Notes under the pieces: model-generated | The model's input: only the letters and a program-made list of their open reading frames with translations | Database searches by the model: none | What the model was told of the DNA's origin: nothing | Translations under genes and position numbers: made by a program | NCBI RefSeq assembly: GCF_014641595.1 | Contig: NZ_BMIA01000001.1 | Span: 1-64,000 of the forward strand | Source: Dyadobacter endophyticus | GTDB taxonomy: Bacteria > Bacteroidota > Bacteroidia > Cytophagales > Spirosomataceae | Direction of reading: 5' to 3' | Length of the DNA stretch: 64,000 nt | In this document: positions 1 to 9,200 of the stretch, piece by piece | Layout: every line of letters begins with the position of its first letter | How positions within the stretch are numbered: position 1 is the first letter of the stretch

Positions 1-432
1 GGTAATTATGGATTTACCATACCGATACCCACGGCTTTGAAAGATGGCGTGGCCCATCAATTGAACGTGCGGGTGAAAGGTTCCACCTTTAATGTGACGG
101 GAGGGCCCAGAGCCCTGACGTGCAGCTCTTCTGCGAGACTGGCGGCTGATTCCCTCTCTGTTCAGGCAGATGTCGAAGAAGGTTTATTTACCGTTGCACC
201 AAACCCGACCAGCGGCAAGGTGTTAATCAGTTTGATGCTACCTGTGAACGAGAGCGGTGAATTGTCGATTGTAAATCTTAAAGGTGACATTGTGTGGAAG
301 CAGAAAATAGCAGGAGTCGGTGAACGCTACCAGCAATGGGTAGACCTAAGTGCTTACACAGACGGTGTGTATATAGTTGTACTGAAAACATCCGGAAAAA
401 TTAAAACGAAACGAGTCATACTGTTAAAATAA
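1..432 (+). CDS. T9SS type A sorting-domain protein, C-terminal part (5' end outside window)
   Basis: The frame is open from base 1 with no convincing start, so only the last ~143 residues of a larger secreted protein are present. From about residue 60 of the visible part it carries a typical type IX secretion C-terminal domain: the motif VAPNPTSGKVLI, then beta-strands with LSIVNLKGDIVW and GVYIVVLKTSGKIKTKRVILLK-type ends. Such domains direct export through the Por/T9SS machinery and are then cleaved or anchored at the cell surface. The functional part lies off the left edge, so substrate and activity cannot be judged. A strong hairpin follows the stop codon. Confidence 0.85.
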   Translation, partial: GNYGFTIPIPTALKDGVAHQLNVRVKGSTFNVTGGPRALTCSSSARLAADSLSVQADVEEGLFTVAPNPTSGKVLISLMLPVNESGELSIVNLKGDIVWKQKIAGVGERYQQWVDLSAYTDGVYIVVLKTSGKIKTKRVILLK

Positions 433-519
433 GATAGTTTATAAAGATCTGATAGTCTGATGCTTTATTGACTATCCTATGACTAAGGAAGTCCGTAAGG
501 GATAGTGTACAAATAGTGC

Positions 520-564
520 TGACCCGTTGCCGCGTTAACCTTTGGTTGGCATGGCAACGGGTCA
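520..564 (+). terminator. Hairpin terminator after T9SS cargo gene
   Basis: A perfect 12-bp inverted repeat (TGACCCGTTGCC / GGCAACGGGTCA) encloses a 21-nt loop and is followed by TTTGTT. It lies 88 bp after the upstream stop and is the only strong structure between the two plus-strand genes. The rest of 433-760 shows no gene. Confidence 0.55.
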
Positions 565-760
565 TTTGTTGATGGTGCGGCCCAATGCATCTATCAGCAC
601 GATTGTTTTATATAAAATACGAAAGGGCTCTGATCGTTGCAATAACAACGAACGAGACATTTGCGTCGGCTAGACTCTCAGAGTCTTCCTTGTAAGAATG
701 AAAAGCAAACCGTGGAAGTGGAACGCCCCTGGTTTCTTTGATACTCAACTAAAATGAATT

Positions 761-2968
761 ATGAGAAAGTTATTTGCTTTTTATTTCACCCTCTTTACGA
801 TCTCTACATTTGCTCAAACCCCGGCCAGCCGGATACCTTACCTTTCCGTGTCGGAACTCAGAGCAGGCCAGGCAGACACTGCCAGGACCGTGCATATCAC
901 AGATGATGGCAAAGAAGGCTTATTTCGTTACAGCGCCACGGATGTTTCCTCTGTGGACGATTCTGCCATGGTGATCCGTTCCGGCAGCAGGCGATATTTG
1001 CGGGTTATCCGGGGGGCTGTTAATGCAAAATGGTTTGGAGCAAAGGGAGACGGCACCACAGACGATTATTCAGCTATCGCAAGAGCTGTTGCCTATGTTG
1101 GCAAAAAGTCGCAATCACTGTTCTTGCCGAAAGGAGTCTACTACCTGAAACTGAAAGCTTCGTTGGCCCTGGCAGCCGGTGTAAATATGTATGGAGAAGC
1201 AGGAACGGTTTTGAATCTCGATACGACCACGCCAGTGTACACCTCTTTCGCCAGCAACATCGGTGACAATGTTACTATCAGTAATTTGGAAATTAACCGG
1301 ATTGTCGATCGTCCGTTTGTCTTCTTCATGGTTCAGTCATTCAAGGGTTTCACTTTCCGAAACCTGAAAATTAACGGAAACCGGGCCCGATATGCGAACT
1401 TCTATTGCCACGCCTTTCAAATGGGCGTTAACAATGCTGGTGTTTCCGAGAACGTCACGATCGACAGCTGTTCAATCATGCAGACATCCTATGGACTATT
1501 CATGACCAACGCATCGACAGCTGTCGTGAAGAATGTAACAGTAAGTAACTGTATGTTCGATTCAAATACATCGACAGACTTAGAATTCAACAGTCCGAAC
1601 GGCTCGTTTTCGAGTGTGAGCGTTGACAATTGCAGATTTTCTAACGGTAGGTTGTTTGCTGTAGGTTTTGCGAACGTTAAATCGGCCAAGGTGAAAAATT
1701 GCTTTTTTGAGAGGTACGATAAGGAACCCGTGCATATTGAGGACTATTCTGAGGACATCAGCATCGAATCAAATTCGTTCAAATCATGCGCCTTGAATGT
1801 ATACGCGTACGTTCAGATTATTTCGGGATCGCGGCGTGTCCGGGTCAGCAACAACACCTTTGATGCAAGTGCAAATGCGGCCGCGACCAACGTTATGAGC
1901 GCGCTTGCCGGAGGGCTGGGATCTACGGGTGGTGGCCGAAAGGTAATACCTCCACGTTCGATTTCTTTTCTGAACAACGATGTGCTGTTAAGCTCTGTCG
2001 TTAATGGGCTATACGTTGAGGCCGTTACGAATTTCACCATCAGCGGTAATAAGTTCAGGGGGCCGGGCGGTGTTACCTCAGGTGTATTCAATGGGGCTTC
2101 GAATTATGCGATCAGGGTTTACGCGAGCCAGTTCGGTGTAATTTCCGACAACAATATCCGGGGCATCAATTCGGGAATATCAAGTCCGCCGAACAACGTC
2201 AATGGGCTCTCTGAAGGTCAGGTGGTTTCAGGTAATAGTTTTTCCGATTGTCTGGTAGGCATAGCAGGATATAACTTGTTCCCGTCGACTATTAGTCAGA
2301 ATACCTTTACCCAATGTCAATTTCCCATGTTTACGGGCGCTTACAGTAGCGGTGTTCCTAAGAATCTCGTCATCACAGGGAACAGTGCAATCAGGTGTTC
2401 AAACCCGTTTCTTATTTACAATTATGTAAACGTTAGAGCTACATCAGCAGTAACTTCTGGCAGTGATAAAACTGTTTCGATTTCACCTCTTCCCGGAGTA
2501 TTTCCTCAGGGAACAGTCATAACTTTCGCGTCCGGAGCAGTCTTGACCCTCACAAAGGCAGCTGCATTCCAGGCAACAAAACTCACCGGAAATATTACCG
2601 TTTCAAACATTTTGGCAAATGACACAGCAACGGTTTACAGGCGTTATAGCAGCGATGTCAAGCAGACTCAAACTGTTTTCAAGAATATCGATGATTTTTA
2701 TGGCAGAAGTGGTTCAACGCTGATAAAAGAGGTGCATGCTGATTACCAGGTCGTCGGCTATGAAGAAACCATAATTATCACAGCAAATGCGCCAACCATA
2801 AAACTTCCGCCTGCCATTTCGTGGAATACCAAGGAGATTACGGTCAAAAACAGTAGCGCGAGAAATGCAACCGTTTCACACGACGGGGTAAAGGACACCT
2901 TAAAAGCAGGAACTAGTGTCGGGTACCGATTGAATGATGCGGGGAGCGCTTATATAAAAATGAATTGA
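761..2968 (+). CDS. Secreted right-handed beta-helix (pectate-lyase-fold) protein
   Basis: A 735-residue protein with a clear Sec signal peptide (about residues 1-19, ending TFAQ). Around residues 92-110 it has the GAKGDGTTDDYSAI motif that opens the pectate-lyase superfamily/tail-spike beta-helix fold. About 450 residues of short repeating N/V/S-rich rungs follow (forms such as VSNNTFDAS, ISGNKFRG, VSGNSFSD), typical of parallel beta-helix coils. The last ~120 residues look like a separate beta-rich domain. No T9SS sorting domain is visible. Such proteins bind or cleave polysaccharides; the substrate cannot be read from the sequence. It is monocistronic and converges on the yjbH-like gene. 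Confidence 0.85.
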   Translation: MRKLFAFYFTLFTISTFAQTPASRIPYLSVSELRAGQADTARTVHITDDGKEGLFRYSATDVSSVDDSAMVIRSGSRRYLRVIRGAVNAKWFGAKGDGTTDDYSAIARAVAYVGKKSQSLFLPKGVYYLKLKASLALAAGVNMYGEAGTVLNLDTTTPVYTSFASNIGDNVTISNLEINRIVDRPFVFFMVQSFKGFTFRNLKINGNRARYANFYCHAFQMGVNNAGVSENVTIDSCSIMQTSYGLFMTNASTAVVKNVTVSNCMFDSNTSTDLEFNSPNGSFSSVSVDNCRFSNGRLFAVGFANVKSAKVKNCFFERYDKEPVHIEDYSEDISIESNSFKSCALNVYAYVQIISGSRRVRVSNNTFDASANAAATNVMSALAGGLGSTGGGRKVIPPRSISFLNNDVLLSSVVNGLYVEAVTNFTISGNKFRGPGGVTSGVFNGASNYAIRVYASQFGVISDNNIRGINSGISSPPNNVNGLSEGQVVSGNSFSDCLVGIAGYNLFPSTISQNTFTQCQFPMFTGAYSSGVPKNLVITGNSAIRCSNPFLIYNYVNVRATSAVTSGSDKTVSISPLPGVFPQGTVITFASGAVLTLTKAAAFQATKLTGNITVSNILANDTATVYRRYSSDVKQTQTVFKNIDDFYGRSGSTLIKEVHADYQVVGYEETIIITANAPTIKLPPAISWNTKEITVKNSSARNATVSHDGVKDTLKAGTSVGYRLNDAGSAYIKMN

Positions 2969-2984
2969 GGATTTAGATAATGTT

Positions 2985-3011
2985 AAAGCCGGGTTATTCG
3001 AGCCCGGCTTT
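2985..3011. terminator. Bidirectional terminator between convergent genes
   Basis: A 9-bp perfect stem (AAAGCCGGG / CCCGGCTTT, loop 2994-3002) sits between the stop of the beta-helix gene (2968) and the stop of the minus-strand YjbH gene (3014). It has T/A-rich flanks on both sides, so it can end transcription from either direction. Confidence 0.75.
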
Positions 3012-3013
3012 CT

Positions 3014-4966
3014 TTAGTTATTCGGATAATACTGCCTCAATTTCTGATCCAACTGATACCCGGTCCGATACCGCTCGCCAATGCGATACCCACGCGTATA
3101 CGCATACTCCCAGCGGAATTCGTCGTTCGTTCTCAGTCTTACCCTTTTTCCCTGAATAATCTTGCCGGGGGGAATCGGAACGGCGAAATTGAAGCCAGCG
3201 GTGGTTCCGTAGCTCGTTTTCATGATGTAGAAGCCAACCTCGACGTTGGTGAACTGCCGGATCAGGTCTAGCCTTGCCCCGTTGTCGCCTGCAAGGTACC
3301 TGCCTCCCGAAAGCTGCATGGTTATATTGTGGTAGGGAAGGCGATAGGCGACATCGGCCAGCAGGAGCATATTGTCCATTTTCTCATAGTAAATGCCCTT
3401 TTCTGCCCAATAATAGAGCCCGGTAATGCCGCTTTGCAGCCCGAATGACCAGGGGTTGGTAAAGTTTTGATGACGGTATTGCAGGTTGACACCATATTGG
3501 TCGTCATAAAAATAACCCGCCGACGCACTGACAAAGTTTTGCCCAAACGCCAGAAACTGATTTAAATAGGTAGGAGCCAGGCGTATTTTCTTAGGGCGAT
3601 TATCGAGGTCGTTTGTGATGGGGAACAATATGCCGGTGTTGAATGCCAGGCCCTTTGCCAAGAAGAATTGCGTTTGAAGCAGGAGACTCGCATTACTCTG
3701 GATGGGTTTTTCCTTGTAGCCGAAATTGGCGGCAAATACGGGTTGCAGCCAGAAGTCCAGCTTGTATTTCGTTAGCGGGAAATCGGAAACGTTCAATTCT
3801 TGACCTGCTAGGTTGCGAAATTTAGCGGACCGGCCAGGCCGGTAGGCTCCGATTGGAACACCCTGAAACATGGGAATGTATTCCTGGATGCCCGAGTCTG
3901 GTAACGCCAGGGAAATTTGCTTTATAGCCCGATAAGGGTTTCTGTAAAGTCTTTGTTCGTAAGCAATTTTAGTACCGGAACTGTCGCGGGTTATGTTCTC
4001 GAAGTTTTCCAGCACTTTGTTCCGTTCGGAAGGGCCAGACAAATCGGTTTCCGGTTCAACCGCATCTTCATCCGTACGATTTTGGCTGCTAACAGCGCTT
4101 TGGCGTAAGTTCAACGCGTAGGACGTCCCGAAGGTAATCTGGTCAAAATTCAGCAAGCCGGCCTGCACAGTCCAGCGTTTGAAGAGCCGGCCGTAAATGC
4201 CCATGTTGAACTGTTGGCTATCCCATTCAAGCATAAGCCCAGCCCGCCGCTCCAGCCGAAGATTAACCCCTCCGACCGGGCCTGACAGATACTGATAGGT
4301 TAGATTTTTTTTCTTTCCAAGTTTCATATCTGCAAAAATGTCGTTGTTGACCTTATTGCCGCGCTGGAAGAAATAGGGGCTACCGATGCCAGCAGTTACT
4401 TCTGCGAATACTCTTGGTGCTAATTTGAACGTTTTCGTGGCTACAAGCACATCGGCAGATACCGAACTGTTTATGCCGAAAGGGGGGGAGATAATAGCCG
4501 CGAGGGCAGGCCTCCTGGACGTTTCCGTAAGAATTAGATACTTAATATCGAGTTGCCTGTCGCCGATGCCTTTCTGATCCAGGTTTTTGTGATTGTTGTA
4601 TTGCAGCAGATTCACATTGACTTCTAGCCTAGGAAGGATGGTGAGGTTGATGAAGCTGATACTTTCGGAATTCCGATCTTTGTAACGAAATCCATAACGG
4701 ATTGGGTTGTAGTGATAGCCAAATTGAAATGTGCCGTCGTCGGTCCGTGTTGCGGTAGGGACATAGATCAGGCCAGTCTTGCCAAAAATCGTGGTCTGTG
4801 CATCGCAAAAAGGACTAATAAGAACAAGAAGTGGAAGAAGAACGGCAGTTTTCAACAATTGTCCCCAATGAAGTTTAGCTGATGTGTAGGGGCGAGGACG
4901 AGACGTTCGCTGCTTGAAGCCCATAAGTGTGAAAATGATGGTGGAGTGAATCAAATACATTCGCAA
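3014..4966 (-). CDS. YjbH-family outer-membrane protein (exopolysaccharide-associated)
   Basis: A 650-residue protein. After the signal peptide the mature start reads TTIFGKTGLIYVPTATRTDDGTF. Together with GYHYNPIRYGFRY and the C-terminal FRWEYAYTRGYRIGERY this matches the YjbH/DUF940 family. E. coli YjbH is an outer-membrane beta-barrel encoded with genes that affect exopolysaccharide production. Many alternating hydrophobic, aromatic-rich strands support a barrel. An internal ATG at 4924 (MGFKQRTS) gives a more normal n-region before the hydrophobic core (LLKTAVLLPLLVLISPFCDAQ), so the true start may be there. It lies 49 bp downstream of a response regulator on the same strand, suggesting co-regulation or co-transcription. 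No polysaccharide synthesis genes are adjacent. Confidence 0.85.
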   Translation of the reverse strand: MRMYLIHSTIIFTLMGFKQRTSRPRPYTSAKLHWGQLLKTAVLLPLLVLISPFCDAQTTIFGKTGLIYVPTATRTDDGTFQFGYHYNPIRYGFRYKDRNSESISFINLTILPRLEVNVNLLQYNNHKNLDQKGIGDRQLDIKYLILTETSRRPALAAIISPPFGINSSVSADVLVATKTFKLAPRVFAEVTAGIGSPYFFQRGNKVNNDIFADMKLGKKKNLTYQYLSGPVGGVNLRLERRAGLMLEWDSQQFNMGIYGRLFKRWTVQAGLLNFDQITFGTSYALNLRQSAVSSQNRTDEDAVEPETDLSGPSERNKVLENFENITRDSSGTKIAYEQRLYRNPYRAIKQISLALPDSGIQEYIPMFQGVPIGAYRPGRSAKFRNLAGQELNVSDFPLTKYKLDFWLQPVFAANFGYKEKPIQSNASLLLQTQFFLAKGLAFNTGILFPITNDLDNRPKKIRLAPTYLNQFLAFGQNFVSASAGYFYDDQYGVNLQYRHQNFTNPWSFGLQSGITGLYYWAEKGIYYEKMDNMLLLADVAYRLPYHNITMQLSGGRYLAGDNGARLDLIRQFTNVEVGFYIMKTSYGTTAGFNFAVPIPPGKIIQGKRVRLRTNDEFRWEYAYTRGYRIGERYRTGYQLDQKLRQYYPNN

Positions 4967-5015
4967 TGTATATAATATTTACTCTATATGTATGCGAAAA
5001 TACTTCTACAAATAC

Positions 5016-5732
5016 CTATCCATTTTGCGATATAGCCCTTTTTTTGCGCCGGAGGTCAGCACCCGGCATTTTTTTTCCCTTTTGGCGGACGTAGCTCTGG
5101 GATGCACCGACGTTCAAACCACCTGGCTTTTTGGCAATGGCCGAAAGATCTGCAAAATGTTTGAGACTGAATCTTTCCATAAGCATTCTCCGGTGGTATT
5201 TAAGCTCGATCATCGAAATATTCAGGTGTTTGGCGATCGTTTTGAATGGCTCGTCGCGCGATAAACCTTCCAAGATTGCCCGCTCGATACTTGACAGGTT
5301 ATCCAGGGACGGCCCGCCAGCTGTTATTCCGGCCCACAGCATATCCTGAATGTCCTGCGACAAGAACAGATTTCCTTTTTGTACCTGCACGATGGCGTCC
5401 AATAGTTCCTGAAACGGACAGGTCTTTGTAAGGAAAGCTTTCGCGCCCAGGTTCATATAGCTTCTAATCCGCCATTCATCGCTCATAGAGGTTAAAATGA
5501 TTACGTCGGCTTTTGGCCCGGAGGAAAAAATCAAATCTACACCTTTGTCATACCGGCCATTGAAAACGAGCTCAGTAATGACCAGCGGCGCGGTTTCTTC
5601 GCTTTGACGTGTGATGAAGGCTTCGATAGAGCTGTAAATATTTATATTTTCTAGCCCGGGCATCGCTTTCAAGAGGTTTTCTTTTAAGGTTTCGGTGAAG
5701 ATTCGATGACTATCGATCAGTGCAATTTTCAT
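5016..5732 (-). CDS. LuxR/NarL-type response regulator with Glu at the phosphoacceptor site
   Basis: 238 residues. An N-terminal receiver domain (about 1-120) begins MKIALIDSHRIF and keeps the switch Lys in AFLTKTCPF. A C-terminal LuxR-type helix-turn-helix follows (about 155-215: LSSIERAILEGLSRDEPFKTI, then HLNISMIELKYHRRMLMERF). The position that normally holds the phosphorylated Asp is Glu54 (VITELVF, codon GAG at 5571-5573 on the complement), so it probably cannot be phosphorylated normally and may be constitutively active or controlled otherwise. The second HTH helix is also non-canonical. No cognate histidine kinase adjoins it. It is upstream of, and co-directional with, the YjbH-like gene, its most likely target or partner. 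Confidence 0.85.
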   Translation of the reverse strand: MKIALIDSHRIFTETLKENLLKAMPGLENINIYSSIEAFITRQSEETAPLVITELVFNGRYDKGVDLIFSSGPKADVIILTSMSDEWRIRSYMNLGAKAFLTKTCPFQELLDAIVQVQKGNLFLSQDIQDMLWAGITAGGPSLDNLSSIERAILEGLSRDEPFKTIAKHLNISMIELKYHRRMLMERFSLKHFADLSAIAKKPGGLNVGASQSYVRQKGKKMPGADLRRKKRAISQNG

Positions 5733-6611
5733 GACAGGAGGATGTTAATGGCAAACGGGTTTCGGAGCCGCTTGCCAATGGATACAATTATTTTTAGATA
5801 ACCAGAGATGGCTGACAATGTTTAAACAAGCGCAAAGACGTTGGAAAGGCCGTTATTCTTCGATACGGTCATAGAATTATCTCACGGATTTTGTTCCGAC
5901 TAACTGGGCGGAGTGTCAATCAGCGGACGATATTTAGCCGGTAGGTTATCGTCGGAAGTGCGCTGTCCCACGGGCTAGTTCGCCAGATGAGACATGTTTG
6001 CCGAGGTTTGTTTGAGAAACTGACCGTTTCGGCCGGTTTGCGAAAGTGGTTGTTAGTAGCATCTATTCGAAAGATTAACGTTGAGTAAAATTCACTTTGA
6101 TATGATTCCAAAGCGGGCTTGTCAAGATTTGAGTGTGCGGGGTTAATTGGCGTTGCCAGTTTTTGAACCTGGTTGTGATTTTGGCTGCGGTCGATTTAGT
6201 TGATCGGCCAAATACAAGCCAAGGCATAGAATATTTGTGGTTGAAGCTATTAAACAAAGTTTATTATAGCAAGCCATTAATTGTAATATTATGCGACTTT
6301 ATCAATAATTGTTCGATTAGTTATATAAATTAATTGGATAATTTCATGTTTGTTGGCTCGGCTTGCGGGCTGTGTAGATGCGCGATTGTGGGTCTTGTCA
6401 GGAAAGTTTTGGGCGTGTGTGGGGGGAGATTACATTGAAAAGTAGCAACATGAGGCAGTTACTCTAATGTATATACGTTTGATGATTAAAGCCGTAGTTG
6501 ATCTATATACGTGGCTGTCCGACGCTGCATTGGCTTCGCCGAATTTATCAAAACACAGCATTGCGATGGTCCATTGAGACATTCAGACAGCAAAAACAAA
6601 CCTTATTTAAG
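5733..6611. other. Gene-free AT-rich stretch
   Basis: About 880 bp with only short open frames on both strands, none with a recognisable domain or signal. I see no hairpin with a T-run and no repeat. It may hold promoters for the flanking minus-strand regulator, but nothing specific can be supported. Confidence 0.5.
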
Positions 6612-6932
6612 CTAAAATTCAGCGGCCACTTTTTCTCTGAGTAACCTGATTTGCCTGACCAGGTCGAAACATTCATTTTTCTGCATCTGACTGATCGTGT
6701 TCTTAACCGAATTGACGATAATACGACCCTCTTCATCCAACAACGGACCGTGCCGGGTTACGTTTTTGTATATTTCTTCCCACTCCAAAGCAAGTTGCTC
6801 CGAAAACATTTTGGCTGGTATCACATGGAAGTAAGCGTGCAATTTCAGAAGCGTCGACCGGCAATCGTCGTTATCCAGGCCGTCGGAGAATTTCGACAGT
6901 TCAGCGTAGGCAAATATGTTAGAAGGTTTCAT
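6612..6932 (-). CDS. Small hypothetical cytoplasmic protein (106 aa)
   Basis: Not recognised. The protein is soluble and rich in charged and helical segments (EWEEIYKNVTRHGPLL, VRQIRLLREKVAAEF). It has no signal peptide, membrane segment or cysteine motif. Length, ATG start and amino-acid composition look like a real gene rather than a shadow, and no better frame overlaps it. Long empty regions on both sides make it an isolated gene with no functional context. Confidence 0.55.
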   Translation of the reverse strand: MKPSNIFAYAELSKFSDGLDNDDCRSTLLKLHAYFHVIPAKMFSEQLALEWEEIYKNVTRHGPLLDEEGRIIVNSVKNTISQMQKNECFDLVRQIRLLREKVAAEF

Positions 6933-7487
6933 GATAAAGGATAAGAGGCTTGTATAGCGTAACCAGTTAACAATTTTATGATTTTATTGCCTTGCAAGCA
7001 ACCCACACCGCTGTTGCCGGCAGCGTCAATAGGGACGGATTGACTTGAAATAGCTTACACACAGTTACTTGAAGAGACTTGCAGTCCCAGGTGCGTTAAA
7101 TAAAATAATAGACTATTTATTTAGCGGTTGAATACGCCACAACCCGTTTGAAGTCAGCTACTTCTGTTATTGGAGGTGTAGAACGATCCGGTATATAGTG
7201 ACTGTTCGAAATGTGCCATCAAATTTATTCGTATCGTTTTTTATTCCGTCGCCCTCGCTGCGTAGTTAAAAGTTTAGCGCTGTCAACCTACACTGCTTTC
7301 CTGGTGTGGACGCGTCGTTAACGAGTATTACAGAGGTAGCCGGTCGATAATTAACTTGTAGAATGTCATATGAATTTTACTTATTATACGAATTAGGTCA
7401 CTATTTTGCTTGTGATTTTACTCAACGATAGAAAAGGGGGCGTTTGCGTAATGCGAAGCCCCCGCTTTGTTTTCAGGATCTCCCGGC
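6933..7487. other. Intergenic region upstream of the small hypothetical gene
   Basis: About 555 bp without a credible gene. The only recognisable element is the hairpin at 7436-7463 that ends the cytochrome gene. Confidence 0.5.
7436..7463 (-). terminator. Rho-independent terminator of the cytochrome gene
   Basis: GGGGGC / GCCCCC stem with a 16-nt loop, followed in the minus-strand direction by TTTT. It starts 25 bp after the stop of the minus-strand cytochrome c gene. Confidence 0.7.
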
Positions 7488-8474
7488 TTAGTCGGCCGAA
7501 TATTGGGGCCGGAACTTGACCACCTTGTTGCTTTGCGGTTTCACAGTTTGCAGATATGCAAAAATCGCTCTCAAATCACTTTCTTTCATTCCCGCATACA
7601 TGGTCCATGGCATAGGCGTATTCATCTCTTTGGCCCCTACCTTATGTGGCTGATAAGCGGAATCGGCATAGGGTTTGAAACGTTGTACGAATGCGTCAGC
7701 CGTCCATGAACCGATACCGTTAGCTTTGTCGGGAGAAATGTTTGCCGAGGTAGTAATGCCGTTGGGCATAATAAATTCCATTCCGCCGCCAAATTCGGTT
7801 CCCGGTACCTTTTCACCCTTTTCGCGTTTACTATGGCATTCCACGCAGCTTGCGGCCGTGGCCACATAGCGGCCATAGGCGACCTGGTCAGTTTCAGAAG
7901 GCCGTTTGGAGAGATTGGCTTTCGTAGGCATCGTGTTAATCAGGATATTGACCGGAAAGTCGTATTCCGGCGCTTCAATGTCATGCTTTACGGGCGCTAA
8001 GGTGCGTATATAGGAAATCAAGCAGTAGATATCTTCCTGGTCGAGTTGGCCGTAGTTCAGGTAAGGCATAATTGGGAATAATGCGCGGCCATCCTTACTG
8101 GTGCCGGTGGTGATGGCGCGGAAGACCTCCCCGTCCGTCCATTCGCCGATGCCGTAGGGCGTGATATTTCTGGCGTAAAACTTGCCCGGGAAACCCATAT
8201 CGCGGCTGAAAAGCTCGCCTCCTCCTCCAAAATTGCCGGCGGCAAGCGGAGCGGAAAACCGCGACCAGTCGCGTGTGCTGTGGCAATCCACGCAAACCGC
8301 AATGTGATTGGCAAGGTACTTGCCGCGTTCGATACGCTCAGGTGTTTTTTCAATCGAAAGCACAGGGGCCTCGCCCACATCGGGAAGGGCAGTCTTGACA
8401 TAGGTAGCGGCAGCAGCGGCCGCCAAAATGATTACAAGAAGCAGGACGCCCACGATTTTGAGTAGCTTTTTCAT
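7488..8474 (-). CDS. Membrane-anchored diheme cytochrome c
   Basis: 328 residues. An N-terminal hydrophobic segment (about 5-25, LLKIVGVLLLVIILAAAAAA) acts as anchor or signal. Two covalent haem sites follow: CVDCH at 61-65 and CVECH at about 210-214. Each lies in a cytochrome c fold with later Met candidates (for example MPYLNYGQ and MPWTMYAG). The layout resembles the small cytochrome subunits that pass electrons from periplasmic dehydrogenases. It is divergent from the LVIVD lipoprotein operon at 8638 with a 163-bp shared upstream region, so both may respond to one signal. No dehydrogenase or oxidase gene is adjacent, so the electron donor is unknown. Confidence 0.9.
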   Translation of the reverse strand: MKKLLKIVGVLLLVIILAAAAAATYVKTALPDVGEAPVLSIEKTPERIERGKYLANHIAVCVDCHSTRDWSRFSAPLAAGNFGGGGELFSRDMGFPGKFYARNITPYGIGEWTDGEVFRAITTGTSKDGRALFPIMPYLNYGQLDQEDIYCLISYIRTLAPVKHDIEAPEYDFPVNILINTMPTKANLSKRPSETDQVAYGRYVATAASCVECHSKREKGEKVPGTEFGGGMEFIMPNGITTSANISPDKANGIGSWTADAFVQRFKPYADSAYQPHKVGAKEMNTPMPWTMYAGMKESDLRAIFAYLQTVKPQSNKVVKFRPQYSAD

Positions 8475-8637
8475 AACAGAGGGGTGATAGTAGATGGTGA
8501 ATATGAGGATTGTTGATAAGGTACAATAATTCCCTTAAAGTCCAAATACTTAGTTATTTAGTGAAATTCGGTGAAGCGAATGCAACGTTTAAATGCAACA
8601 TGGTGTCTAAAACTGAAATTCAATCCAGATTCCTGCC

Positions 8638-9177
8638 ATGAAAAGAACCTTACTTGTAAGCTGCCTGGTGCTGTTGATGGTCTCGTGCTATTACCGGGAC
8701 TCCGAACCCTTTATCGGCAATGTGAAGTTCGATGGCACAGGCTACCGGCCGGTCTACAAAAACCCGGAGGATATTTCGAAGGTAGAGGTGTTGGCCGCCC
8801 AGTCGCTGAGAAAGCCCGGCAAGATCTATACTTTCGACCGTTACCTTTTTATTAATGAGCTCGGTAAAGGCATTCACATCATTGACAATGCCGATCCGAA
8901 AAAGCCCGAAAACCTTTCATTTGTCTCGATTATTGGTAACTACGATATCGCAGTCAAGGATAACTGGCTGTATGCGGACAACCACTCGAACCTTCTTGTT
9001 ATTGACATTGCTGATCCTAAGGCTCCTAAGGTGACCAAGGTCATTCCGGACGCTATTCCCGTACATAACTATCCGCCTTTGCTGGGGGTTTATTTTGAAT
9101 GCGCCGATGAGAAGAAAGGAGTGATAGTGGATTGGGAAAAGGTCGAGATGGAGAAGCAGCCCAAATGTTACAGGTAA
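8638..9177 (+). CDS. LVIVD-repeat lipoprotein (179 aa)
   Basis: A lipoprotein signal is seen at the N-terminus (MKRTLLVSCLVLLMVSC, lipobox Cys at about 17). The mature part contains two LVIVD-type beta-propeller blades: GKGIHIIDNADPKKPENL and NLLVIDIADPKAPKV. With only 179 residues it holds a partial propeller and probably pairs with the larger paralogue directly downstream. The family is exported in Bacteroidota; its biochemical role is not known. It is the first gene of a three-gene plus-strand cluster (8638-10660). Confidence 0.8.
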   Translation: MKRTLLVSCLVLLMVSCYYRDSEPFIGNVKFDGTGYRPVYKNPEDISKVEVLAAQSLRKPGKIYTFDRYLFINELGKGIHIIDNADPKKPENLSFVSIIGNYDIAVKDNWLYADNHSNLLVIDIADPKAPKVTKVIPDAIPVHNYPPLLGVYFECADEKKGVIVDWEKVEMEKQPKCYR

Positions 9178-9200
9178 TCATTAACAGACATCTTTTAGCT

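Noticed and set aside
5920..6257. Short minus-strand frames in the 5.7-6.6 kb gap
   Set aside because: Overlapping in different frames with no signal, motif or conserved look.
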